Shown here in pieces: positions 1 through 5,180 of a stretch of 8,550 nt of DNA. Source of the stretch: JBHENW01 sp046261875 (GTDB lineage Bacteria; Acidobacteriota; Thermoanaerobaculia; UBA5066; Gp7-AA6); assembly GCA_046261875.1 (NCBI GenBank), contig JBHENW010000034.1:1-8550 (forward strand). The letters are read 5' to 3'. The notes under the pieces are model-generated. The model was not told the origin of the DNA and did no database searches. It worked only from the letters and a program-made list of their open reading frames with translations. The translations under genes were made by a program, and so were the position numbers. Positions within the stretch are counted from its first letter, which is position 1; each line of letters opens with the position of its first letter.

Positions 1-230
1 GGATCGCGCTTCAACCAGTACCGCTCCTTGAAACGGTCCCGCTCCAGGCCGGAGTCGAGTGTCTTCCACTCGGCCCTCTCCTCGTTGGTCAGGAAGTACG
101 CCTCCGGCGAACTCGACCAGTCTTCGGGATCGGACTGACCGGCGGCCCCGGACGTCAAGAGGAAGCCAAAAAGAAAAGGGACGGCGAGCCGTCCCTTTCG
201 CATCGCGCTCGACGATTGACCGCGCGCCAC
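1..230 (-). CDS. Second GWxTD-family exported protein, N-terminal part only (runs off the left edge)
   Basis: Only the first 76 complete codons are visible. A GTG start at 230 follows a near-perfect ribosome binding site. The N-terminus (basic MRKGR, hydrophobic LAVPFLFGFLL, small residues ending AAG before QS) reads as a signal peptide, cut near residue 31. Residues 37-76 contain DW-x3-SPEAYFLT, ER-x-EW and YW-x-KRD. These align one for one with DW-x2-SPEAYFLT, ER-x-EW and YW-x-KRD in the complete GWxTD protein encoded immediately upstream, so the two are tandem paralogues. A later ATG at 203 also keeps the signal peptide, but it has no ribosome binding site. The gap to the upstream stop is 14 bases, so the two genes are probably one operon. 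The biochemical role of the GWxTD family is not established. Oddity: codons for residues about 11-21 form a terminator-like hairpin (separate entry). The remainder of the gene lies outside the window. Confidence 0.88.
   Translation of the reverse strand, partial: MARGQSSSAMRKGRLAVPFLFGFLLTSGAAGQSDPEDWSSSPEAYFLTNEERAEWKTLDSGLERDRFKERYWLKRD
168..198 (-). terminator. Terminator-like hairpin inside the signal-peptide codons of the second GWxTD gene
   Basis: On the minus strand AAAGGGACGGC (198-188) pairs perfectly with GCCGTCCCTTT (185-175) across a 2-base centre, an 11-bp stem. It is followed at once by T-rich sequence TTTTCTTTTT (177-168, sharing three bases with the stem). This is the layout of an intrinsic terminator in the direction of transcription, yet it lies 33-63 bases into an apparently intact reading frame. 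It could act as an attenuator that ribosomes keep open, or it could be fortuitous. The structure is seen directly; its activity is inference. Confidence 0.5.
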
Positions 231-234
231 GATT

Positions 235-243
235 TCCTCCTTA
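235..243 (-). promoter_or_regulatory. Strong ribosome binding site of the second GWxTD gene
   Basis: The minus strand reads TAAGGAGGA, close to the full complement of the 16S rRNA tail, ending 4 bases before GTG at 230. It decides the start at 230 rather than the ATG at 203. It lies wholly inside the 14-base gap between the two GWxTD genes, which argues for efficient co-translation from one transcript. Confidence 0.8.
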
Positions 244-244
244 C

Positions 245-2065
245 TTACGGTTTCCTCGGCGTGGGCTTGCCGGCCGCCGGCGCGGCCGCCACCTTCTCGG
301 GCACCTTCCCATCCGGCAGAAGGACGATGAAGTCTTCCTTGCGCTCGACCCCCTTGTTGGCGGCCGAATCCCTGGGAGCGTTCAAGTCCCTTACGAGGAT
401 CGCGAAGGTGTAGTGCCCCGGTTCGAATGTCGCGAGCGGTATCTCGCTGCCGCTCGCGTAATACCCGGAACCCAGAGGTTGCATCTCGGCGGGACCCGTA
501 AAGGGAGCGAACGCGGCCTTTCCGTCGCGCATGACGCTGATCCGCGTCTGGATCCGCGGTTTGGCGGTCTGGGCCGGGAGGCTCGGGGCGGAAGCCGCAG
601 CGCCCGGCGTCGTGGATGGCGCCGGTGAGGCGGCGGAAGGCGTCGAGGGCGCGGCAGTCGCCGGGGGGGCCGCCGGAGCGTCCGCTGCGGCGACCGTGGG
701 ATTCGAGACCGTGTAGAAATACCAGAGCCCGTCTTCACGCGTGAACTGACGGTTCGCCTTCGGCTCCACGCGGATCGGCTTCTCCGCCCCGAAGACGAAA
801 GGGTCCGTGGGGGCGGGACGCCGCGTCAGCGGAGTGAGCGTGTTGCCGAGGATCAGCGGGGAGACGTCGAACCCGGTGGGCTGGGCGACCGTGAATTGCG
901 CCGCGGAAGCCGTGATGGGCTCTCCGCCGGCCGCCGGGAACAACGCAAAGGAACCGCGGTACTCCCCGGGAGGAAGAACGATCGACTTTTCGTAGACCCG
1001 GTCCGTGCGGGAGCCCGTCTTCATCTCAGAGAGCGTCGCGTCTTCCCAGAGCGTCGCGACTTCCTGGCCGGAAGCATTCTGCACGACCGCGCCGAGCTTC
1101 ACCCCGCCGGCGACGGCGGTCGCCTTCTCGGCCGCTACGTAGAGCTGAAAGGCGTAGAAGGGCTCGCCCGGGATGGAGCGGAACGTGCCGCCCCAGAAGG
1201 CGGCATCATCGGCCCTCTTCGTCTGCAGGATCGCCTCGAGCGCGGATTTCGTCGCCGCCGGAAGCGCCGCGGCGACCGGCGGGGCGCCGGCCGCCGAAGG
1301 AGCAGGCGCCGCCATGGCCGGCGCGCCGGTTCCGGCGGGCGGGACCGCCGGGGCGGTCGACGTGGCCGGGCGCGGCGGAGCCGCAGGCTCCGCGGGCGCG
1401 GTCGATGCCGGTGGCGAGGCCGGCGGCGCGCCGGGCGCCGCGGCCGTTCCGACCTGGCCGGAGGGGTTCACGATCGTCTTCTCGGCGACCTTGGCGATCG
1501 CGCGATCGACGGGACCGGCGGTCTGCAGGCTGTCGAAGCCCCCCTGGGGATCCACGAGGACGCGCGCACGCACCTCGCCGACGTCCCACGAGGGGTCGAA
1601 CTTGTTCTTGTCGTACGTCCAGGTCACCGTGACCTGCTGCTCCGCGTTCAATCCCGTTCCGAGGGCTGGAGCCGTCACGCCCGAGGGCGTCTGGTCCGCC
1701 TCCTGGGCTCTCTGCTGCGAGAAGCGGCTCGGAGCGCCGAGGACGACCAGGAGGCGTCCGCGCGCGGACTCGGCGCCTCGCTGCCGGCGCATCTTGAACT
1801 GCTCGTCGGCCGCCGCGATGCGGCGGTTGACTTCGTCGCGGAACTCGTTGTTCGCGGTCGCCGGGTTGGGGTCGCGCTTGGCCCAGTACGCCGCGATGAA
1901 CTTCTCCGCGTCGGCGTCGTTCTGGATCTGCCCCCACTCCTGCCGCTCCGCGGGGGTCAGGAAGTAAGCCTCGGGCGACTTGGCCCAGTCCTTGTGCTTG
2001 GACAGCTGCGCCAGGGCCACGGCCGAAAGGGCCAGGCTGGCGAGAACGATCATGGTTTTCTTCAC
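245..2065 (-). CDS. GWxTD-domain exported protein with Ala/Pro-rich linkers
   Basis: This 606-residue protein is predicted to be exported: residues 1-19 (MKKTM, then a hydrophobic stretch ending AVALA before Q20) look like a signal peptide. Residues 26-115 are the conserved GWxTD N-terminal region: DW, SPEAYFLT, ER, EW, FIAAYWAKRDPNP, NEFRDEVNRRI, then RGRLLVVLGAPSR. The name-giving GWxTD motif is degenerate here: the position just before RGR reads GAESA (97-101). Ala/Pro-rich linkers at about 207-270 and 457-500 separate beta-rich segments at 285-395, 400-455 and 503-585; the last ends in a typical PGHYTFAILVRD. The start is GTG at 2065: GGAGGG lies 3-4 bases upstream, whereas the ATG at 2053 would be about 15 bases from it and would lose the two lysines. 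A paralogue follows 14 bases downstream. Family membership is confident from the motif series. Function is unknown; the GWxTD family is common in Acidobacteriota and Bacteroidota and is uncharacterised biochemically. Confidence 0.9.
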   Translation of the reverse strand: MKKTMIVLASLALSAVALAQLSKHKDWAKSPEAYFLTPAERQEWGQIQNDADAEKFIAAYWAKRDPNPATANNEFRDEVNRRIAAADEQFKMRRQRGAESARGRLLVVLGAPSRFSQQRAQEADQTPSGVTAPALGTGLNAEQQVTVTWTYDKNKFDPSWDVGEVRARVLVDPQGGFDSLQTAGPVDRAIAKVAEKTIVNPSGQVGTAAAPGAPPASPPASTAPAEPAAPPRPATSTAPAVPPAGTGAPAMAAPAPSAAGAPPVAAALPAATKSALEAILQTKRADDAAFWGGTFRSIPGEPFYAFQLYVAAEKATAVAGGVKLGAVVQNASGQEVATLWEDATLSEMKTGSRTDRVYEKSIVLPPGEYRGSFALFPAAGGEPITASAAQFTVAQPTGFDVSPLILGNTLTPLTRRPAPTDPFVFGAEKPIRVEPKANRQFTREDGLWYFYTVSNPTVAAADAPAAPPATAAPSTPSAASPAPSTTPGAAASAPSLPAQTAKPRIQTRISVMRDGKAAFAPFTGPAEMQPLGSGYYASGSEIPLATFEPGHYTFAILVRDLNAPRDSAANKGVERKEDFIVLLPDGKVPEKVAAAPAAGKPTPRKP

Positions 2066-2092
2066 GGTCCCTCCGATTTCACCGGGATTCTA
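2066..2092 (-). promoter_or_regulatory. Possible promoter -10 and ribosome binding site of the first GWxTD gene
   Basis: In the 92-base gap after hspR the minus strand has TAGAAT at 2092-2087, matching five of six bases of TATAAT. It would start transcription near 2080, leaving a leader of about 15 bases that contains GGAGGG at 2074-2069. No convincing -35 hexamer lies 16-18 bases upstream. The ribosome site is good; the promoter is weak evidence, and the gene could also be read through from hspR. Confidence 0.3.
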
Positions 2093-2140
2093 TCCACAGG
2101 GACCGGAAACCGCGTGCCGAAGAGAGTTGTTCCCCGGACG

Positions 2141-2164
2141 ACCCTGAGGGCCCGGTCTCAGGGT
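2141..2164 (-). terminator. Hairpin spanning the hspR stop codon
   Basis: ACCCTGAG (2141-2148) pairs perfectly with CTCAGGGT (2157-2164) across an 8-base GC-rich loop, and the TGA stop of hspR lies within one arm. On the minus strand no T run follows, so it is not a canonical intrinsic terminator for the heat-shock block. Read on the plus strand it is followed by TTTT, but no plus-strand gene is supported. It may stabilise the 3' end, or assist Rho-dependent termination between hspR and the GWxTD genes. Confidence 0.35.
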
Positions 2165-2547
2165 TTTGGGAGCTTGGCGAGGGCGAGGGCGGATCGGGGA
2201 ACCCGGGTCAAAGCAAAGCGCGGGTCGGTTCCGGTTTTGCGGCCGTCCGCCTCCTCGCGGATGACCCGGACGAGCTCGTGCACCTCCCCCTGCATCTTCT
2301 CCATGCGCTCCTTCATGTGGAGGATGACTTCGACCCCCGCGAGGTTGACGCCCAGGTCGCGGGTCAGCGTCAGGATGATCTCCAGCCGCTCGATCGTGTC
2401 GGAGTCATACAGGCGGGTGTTCCCCTCCGTCCGGGCGGGGCGCAGGAGCCCCTCCCGCTCGTACATGCGCAGGGTCTGCGGATGGATCCCGAAGCGCTCC
2501 GAGATCGCGCCGATGCGGAAGACGCCCTGCCCGGCTCGTCCCCTCAT
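2158..2547 (-). CDS. hspR: HspR-type MerR-family heat-shock repressor
   Basis: This 129-residue protein is a DNA-binding regulator of the MerR family. Residues 9-46 form the winged helix-turn-helix (VFRIGAISERFGIHPQTLRMYEREGLL-x-PARTEGNTRLY). Residues 51-75 carry IERL-x6-LTRDLGVNLAGVEVIL, which is the distinctive second half of HspR proteins. A helix at 76-100 (HMKERMEKMQGEVHELVRVI) probably dimerises, and the last 25 residues look disordered. Known HspR proteins repress dnaK operons and use DnaK as co-repressor, so synthesis rises when DnaK is busy with unfolded protein. Its place directly after dnaK and hsp20 supports that role here. The ATG overlaps the hsp20 stop as ATGA, with AGGAGGG a few bases upstream, so the two are coupled. 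No clear HAIR operator (CTTGAGT-N7-ACTCAAG) was found by eye in the window. It lacks the cysteines expected of a metal-sensing MerR protein. Confidence 0.88.
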   Translation of the reverse strand: MRGRAGQGVFRIGAISERFGIHPQTLRMYEREGLLRPARTEGNTRLYDSDTIERLEIILTLTRDLGVNLAGVEVILHMKERMEKMQGEVHELVRVIREEADGRKTGTDPRFALTRVPRSALALAKLPKP

Positions 2548-2996
2548 CGGGCCCTCCTGGACTCGACCGGGATCGCCTGTCCGCGCTCGCTCTTGCTCGC
2601 GACCACGCGAAGCACTCCCGCGCGCAGCGTCGCCTTGATTCGGGAGGGGTCGATCGAGGAGGGGACGGCGAATTCGCGCGTGAAGTTGCCGTAGATCCTC
2701 TCCATGCGGATGAAGTGCCGCGGCTCCACCCCGGCGTCCGCGCGCCGGTGACCCGAGACCCGCAGCTTGCCGTCGAGCGACTCGAGCCGCACGTCCTCGA
2801 GAACGATCCCCGGGAGCTCGACCTGGAGGACGATCTCATCGGGCGTCTCGTAAACGTCGGCGGCCGGGGACCAGAGGGCCGCCTCGACCCCCTCTTCGGG
2901 GAACTCGCTCCGGTGCATCGTCTCCTCGAAGAGGCGGTTGACCTTCTCCTGGATCGCGAACAGGTCCTGGAGCGAGTTCCACTGAAATACGGTCAT
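2544..2996 (-). CDS. Small heat-shock protein, Hsp20/alpha-crystallin family
   Basis: This 150-residue cytoplasmic chaperone is of the usual size for bacterial Hsp20. It would bind unfolding proteins without ATP and pass them to the DnaK system. Residues 1-40 are the variable N-terminal arm, with amphipathic helix DLFAIQEKVNRLFEE. Residues 42-136 are the alpha-crystallin domain: PAADVYETPDEIVLQVELPG, then DGKLRVSGHR, then F-x-R-EF (105-109), and the hallmark GVL at 127-129. The C-terminal IPV (142-144) is the I-x-I/V motif that docks into neighbouring subunits during oligomer formation. The gene lies 113 bases after dnaK and overlaps hspR by four bases. No ribosome binding site is visible before the ATG at 2996; a promoter candidate lies just upstream, so translation might be leaderless. 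Family assignment is firm; the exact client set is unknown. Confidence 0.95.
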   Translation of the reverse strand: MTVFQWNSLQDLFAIQEKVNRLFEETMHRSEFPEEGVEAALWSPAADVYETPDEIVLQVELPGIVLEDVRLESLDGKLRVSGHRRADAGVEPRHFIRMERIYGNFTREFAVPSSIDPSRIKATLRAGVLRVVASKSERGQAIPVESRRAR

Positions 2997-3005
2997 GCTG
3001 CGCTA

Positions 3006-3034
3006 ACTGTCGGACCTCGGACACTTCGTGTCAA
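3006..3034 (-). promoter_or_regulatory. Possible promoter/operator upstream of hsp20
   Basis: The minus strand has TTGACA at 3034-3029, a perfect -35 hexamer. It is preceded by AAC, as in the dnaK promoter. Seventeen bases later comes GACAGT (3011-3006), a poor -10. A perfect small dyad GACAC-GAA-GTGTC (3032-3020) overlaps the -35, a position where an operator would act. If transcription starts about 7 bases below the -10, the mRNA would begin almost at the hsp20 ATG, which fits the missing ribosome site. The evidence for a working promoter is modest. Confidence 0.35.
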
Positions 3035-3036
3035 GT

Positions 3037-3109
3037 TGGTAGGTGGTGGATCGTAGGTCGTAGGAACCGGCCACCCGATCACCCTATCTGCCACCTACCA
3101 CCGACCACC
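3037..3109. repeat. Heptamer-built inverted repeat between dnaK and hsp20
   Basis: TGGTAGGTGG (3037-3046) pairs perfectly with CCACCTACCA (3091-3100), and inside it GATCG (3049-3053) pairs with CGATC (3076-3080). The arms are made of degenerate 7-base units: on the plus strand TCGTAGG occurs twice in tandem at 3051-3064, and CCACCTA, CCACCGA and CCACCTT follow one another at 3091-3111. The element begins right at the dnaK stop codon. It resembles dispersed intergenic short-repeat families. It could fold in the transcript and protect the dnaK 3' end or reduce read-through into hsp20. Confidence 0.6.
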
Positions 3110-5020
3110 TTATTTCTTTTCGCTGTCCACGTACTCCGTGTCGATCACTTCGTCGTCCTGCGAAGCCCCGGCGCCGGGGTGCGGGCCGCCGGCGGGCTCG
3201 CCGCCGCCGCCGGGCTGTTGCGTCGCCCCGCGATACACCGCCTCGGCGATTTTGTGGGAAGCCTGCTGCAAACGTTCGGCGGCCTGGTTCATGTTGTCCG
3301 CGCCGCCCGCTTCGAGCGCCTTGCGCGCGTCGGCCAGGGCCGACTCGAAGTTGGAAACCTCGCCCGGATCGAGCTTGGAGCGGTTCTCGTTGAAGGACTT
3401 CTCCGAGGTATAGATCAGGCTGTCGAGCCGGTTCTTCGCCTCGATTTCCTCGCGGCGCTTCTTGTCCTCCTCGGCGTGCGCCTGAGCGTCCTTGACCATG
3501 CGGTCGATCTCGTCCTTGTTGAGGCCGGACGAGGCCGTGATGGTGATCTTCTGCTCCTTGCCGGTCCCCAAATCCTTGGCCGAGACGTTGAGGATGCCGT
3601 TGGCGTCGATGTCGAAGGTCACCTCGATCTGCGGCATTCCGCGGGGGGCCGCGGGGATCCCGACGAGGTGGAAGACGCCGATCGACTTGTTGTCCCGCGC
3701 CATTTCGCGCTCCCCCTGGAGCACGCGGATCTCAACGGACGTCTGGTTGTCGGAGGCCGTGGAGAAGGTTTCGCTCTTCTTGGTGGGGATCGTCGTGTTC
3801 CGCTCGATGAGCTTCGTGGACACGCCGCCCAGGGTCTCGATTCCAAGAGAGAGCGGAGTCACGTCGAGCAGCAGCAGGTCCTTCACGTCACCCGCGAGGA
3901 CGCCGCCCTGGATCGCCGCGCCGACCGCGACGACCTCGTCGGGATTGACGCCCTGGTGGGGATCTTTGCCGAAGAGCTCCTTGACGAGCGCCTGGATGCG
4001 CGGCATGCGGGTCTGGCCGCCCACGAGGACGACCTCGTCGATGTCTTTCATCTCCACGCCGGCGTCCTTCATCGCCTGCCGGCACGGCCCGACCGACCGC
4101 TGGATGATGTCCTCGACGAGCTGCTCGAGCTTGGAACGCGAAAGCCGGAGCTGGAGGTGCTTGGGCCCCGTCGCGTCGGCGGTGATGAACGGAAGGTTGA
4201 CGTCCGTCTCCATGACCGTGGACAGCTCGATCTTGGCCTTCTCCGCCGCTTCCTTCAGACGCTGCATCGCCATCGGGTCCTTCGAGAGGTCCACACCCTG
4301 GTCCTTCTTGAACTCTCCGAGGATCCAGTCGATGATCCGCTGATCGATGTTGTCGCCGCCCAGGTGCGTGTCGCCGTTGGTGGACTTGACCTCGACGACT
4401 CCCTCCCCCACTTCGAGGATCGAGATGTCGAAGGTGCCGCCGCCGAAATCGTAGACGGCGATCGTCTCGTCTTTCTTCTTGTCGAGGCCGTAGGCGAGGG
4501 CGGCGGCCGTTGGCTCGTTGACGAGGCGCTCGACGGCGAACCCGGCGATCTGTCCCGCGTCCTTCGTCGCCTGGCGCTGGGAGTCGTTGAAATACGCGGG
4601 GACGGTGATGACCGCGCGCGTGACCTTTTCCCCGAGGTAGGCCTCCGCGGCCTCCTTGAGCTTGCCGAGGATCATGGCGGAGATCTCCGGCGGCGAGTAC
4701 TGCTTCGAGCCCGCGATCACCCGGACGTCTCCGTTGGGACCGGAGGCGACCTTGAAGGGGACCATCTTCATCTCCTCGGTCACCTCGGAGAACTTGCGGC
4801 CCATGAAACGCTTGATCGAGAAGACGGTGTTTTCCGGATTCGTGATCGCCTGGCGCTTGGCGACCTGGCCGACCAGCCGCTCGCCCGTCTTGGAGAAGGC
4901 GACGACGGAAGGTGTCGTGCGATTGCCCTCCGCGTTGGGGATGACGACGGGTACACCGCCTTCCATGACCGCGACGCAGGAGTTTGTGGTTCCGAGATCG
5001 ATTCCGATGATCTTGCTCAT
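3110..5020 (-). CDS. dnaK: Molecular chaperone DnaK (Hsp70)
   Basis: This 636-residue protein matches the normal bacterial DnaK length. It is the ATP-driven cytoplasmic chaperone that folds and disaggregates proteins with DnaJ and GrpE. The nucleotide-binding domain (1-380) has phosphate-1 IGIDLGTTNSCVAV (5-18), catalytic Lys70 in FSIKRFMGRK, phosphate-2 AVYDFGGGTFDIS (188-200), and adenosine-site VVLVGGQTRMPRI (330-342). The hydrophobic linker DLLLLDVTPLSLGIE (381-395) leads to the substrate-binding domain (about 395-500, with MPQIEVTFDIDANGILNVSA) and the helical lid (500-600). A Gly/Pro-rich tail ends in acidic EVIDTEYVDSEKK. All key residues are present. The start ATG at 5020 gives the canonical MSKIIGIDLG. 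GGAGG at 5037-5033 lies 12 bases upstream, rather far. grpE and dnaJ are not adjacent; the partners downstream are hsp20 and hspR. A promoter candidate lies at 5113-5141. Confidence 0.99.
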   Translation of the reverse strand: MSKIIGIDLGTTNSCVAVMEGGVPVVIPNAEGNRTTPSVVAFSKTGERLVGQVAKRQAITNPENTVFSIKRFMGRKFSEVTEEMKMVPFKVASGPNGDVRVIAGSKQYSPPEISAMILGKLKEAAEAYLGEKVTRAVITVPAYFNDSQRQATKDAGQIAGFAVERLVNEPTAAALAYGLDKKKDETIAVYDFGGGTFDISILEVGEGVVEVKSTNGDTHLGGDNIDQRIIDWILGEFKKDQGVDLSKDPMAMQRLKEAAEKAKIELSTVMETDVNLPFITADATGPKHLQLRLSRSKLEQLVEDIIQRSVGPCRQAMKDAGVEMKDIDEVVLVGGQTRMPRIQALVKELFGKDPHQGVNPDEVVAVGAAIQGGVLAGDVKDLLLLDVTPLSLGIETLGGVSTKLIERNTTIPTKKSETFSTASDNQTSVEIRVLQGEREMARDNKSIGVFHLVGIPAAPRGMPQIEVTFDIDANGILNVSAKDLGTGKEQKITITASSGLNKDEIDRMVKDAQAHAEEDKKRREEIEAKNRLDSLIYTSEKSFNENRSKLDPGEVSNFESALADARKALEAGGADNMNQAAERLQQASHKIAEAVYRGATQQPGGGGEPAGGPHPGAGASQDDEVIDTEYVDSEKK

Positions 5021-5112
5021 GACTTCTGGCTTCCTCCAAACTTGGCGAACCCTTCGGGCCCCGCTCGCTTCTCCCGTCGCGCGCGCTGGTCGCTTTGCGC
5101 CAGGGGCTCAGT

Positions 5113-5141
5113 AGCTTAGGACTTTAGCCTGAGACTGTCAA
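5113..5141 (-). promoter_or_regulatory. Promoter candidate for the dnaK heat-shock block
   Basis: In the 160-base gap before dnaK, the minus strand has TTGACA (5141-5136), exactly 17 bases, then TAAGCT (5118-5113, three of six matches to TATAAT). Transcription would begin near 5106, giving a leader of about 85 bases. The arrangement CTTGAC-N16-CCTAAG also resembles the alphaproteobacterial RpoH type (CTTGAC, then CYTAT). A bulged dyad, CTCAG plus GCT against AGC plus CTGAG, spans 5108-5134 over spacer and -10 and could be an operator. No CIRCE or clear HAIR site was found. The rest of the gap (5021-5105 and 5142-5180) shows nothing else certain, including no clear terminator for the upstream gene. 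Confidence 0.55.
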
Positions 5142-5180
5142 GTTTGGGGTGACTCTACCTAAGTGTGAGCAGCTAAGGTT

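Noticed and set aside
2141..2164. Canonical intrinsic terminator after hspR
   Set aside because: The stem is good, but no T run follows on the transcribed strand, so it is listed only as a hairpin with low confidence.
896..2638. 580-codon open frame on the plus strand
   Set aside because: It crosses the antisense of the GWxTD gene, hspR and part of hsp20, with an Arg/Gly-rich low-complexity translation; no ribosome site or domain supports it.
3037..3109. CRISPR-like array
   Set aside because: The units are only seven bases, degenerate and without spacers, and form an inverted structure.
3179..5119. 646-codon open frame on the plus strand opposite dnaK
   Set aside because: It mirrors dnaK codon structure in a GC-rich genome; the translation is Arg/Asp/Leu/Val-rich, without domains, and the opposite strand is unmistakably DnaK.
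5142..5178. CIRCE-like operator upstream of dnaK
   Set aside because: TTAGC and GAGT fragments occur on the minus strand, but spacing and half-site bases do not match TTAGCACTC-N9-GAGTGCTAA.
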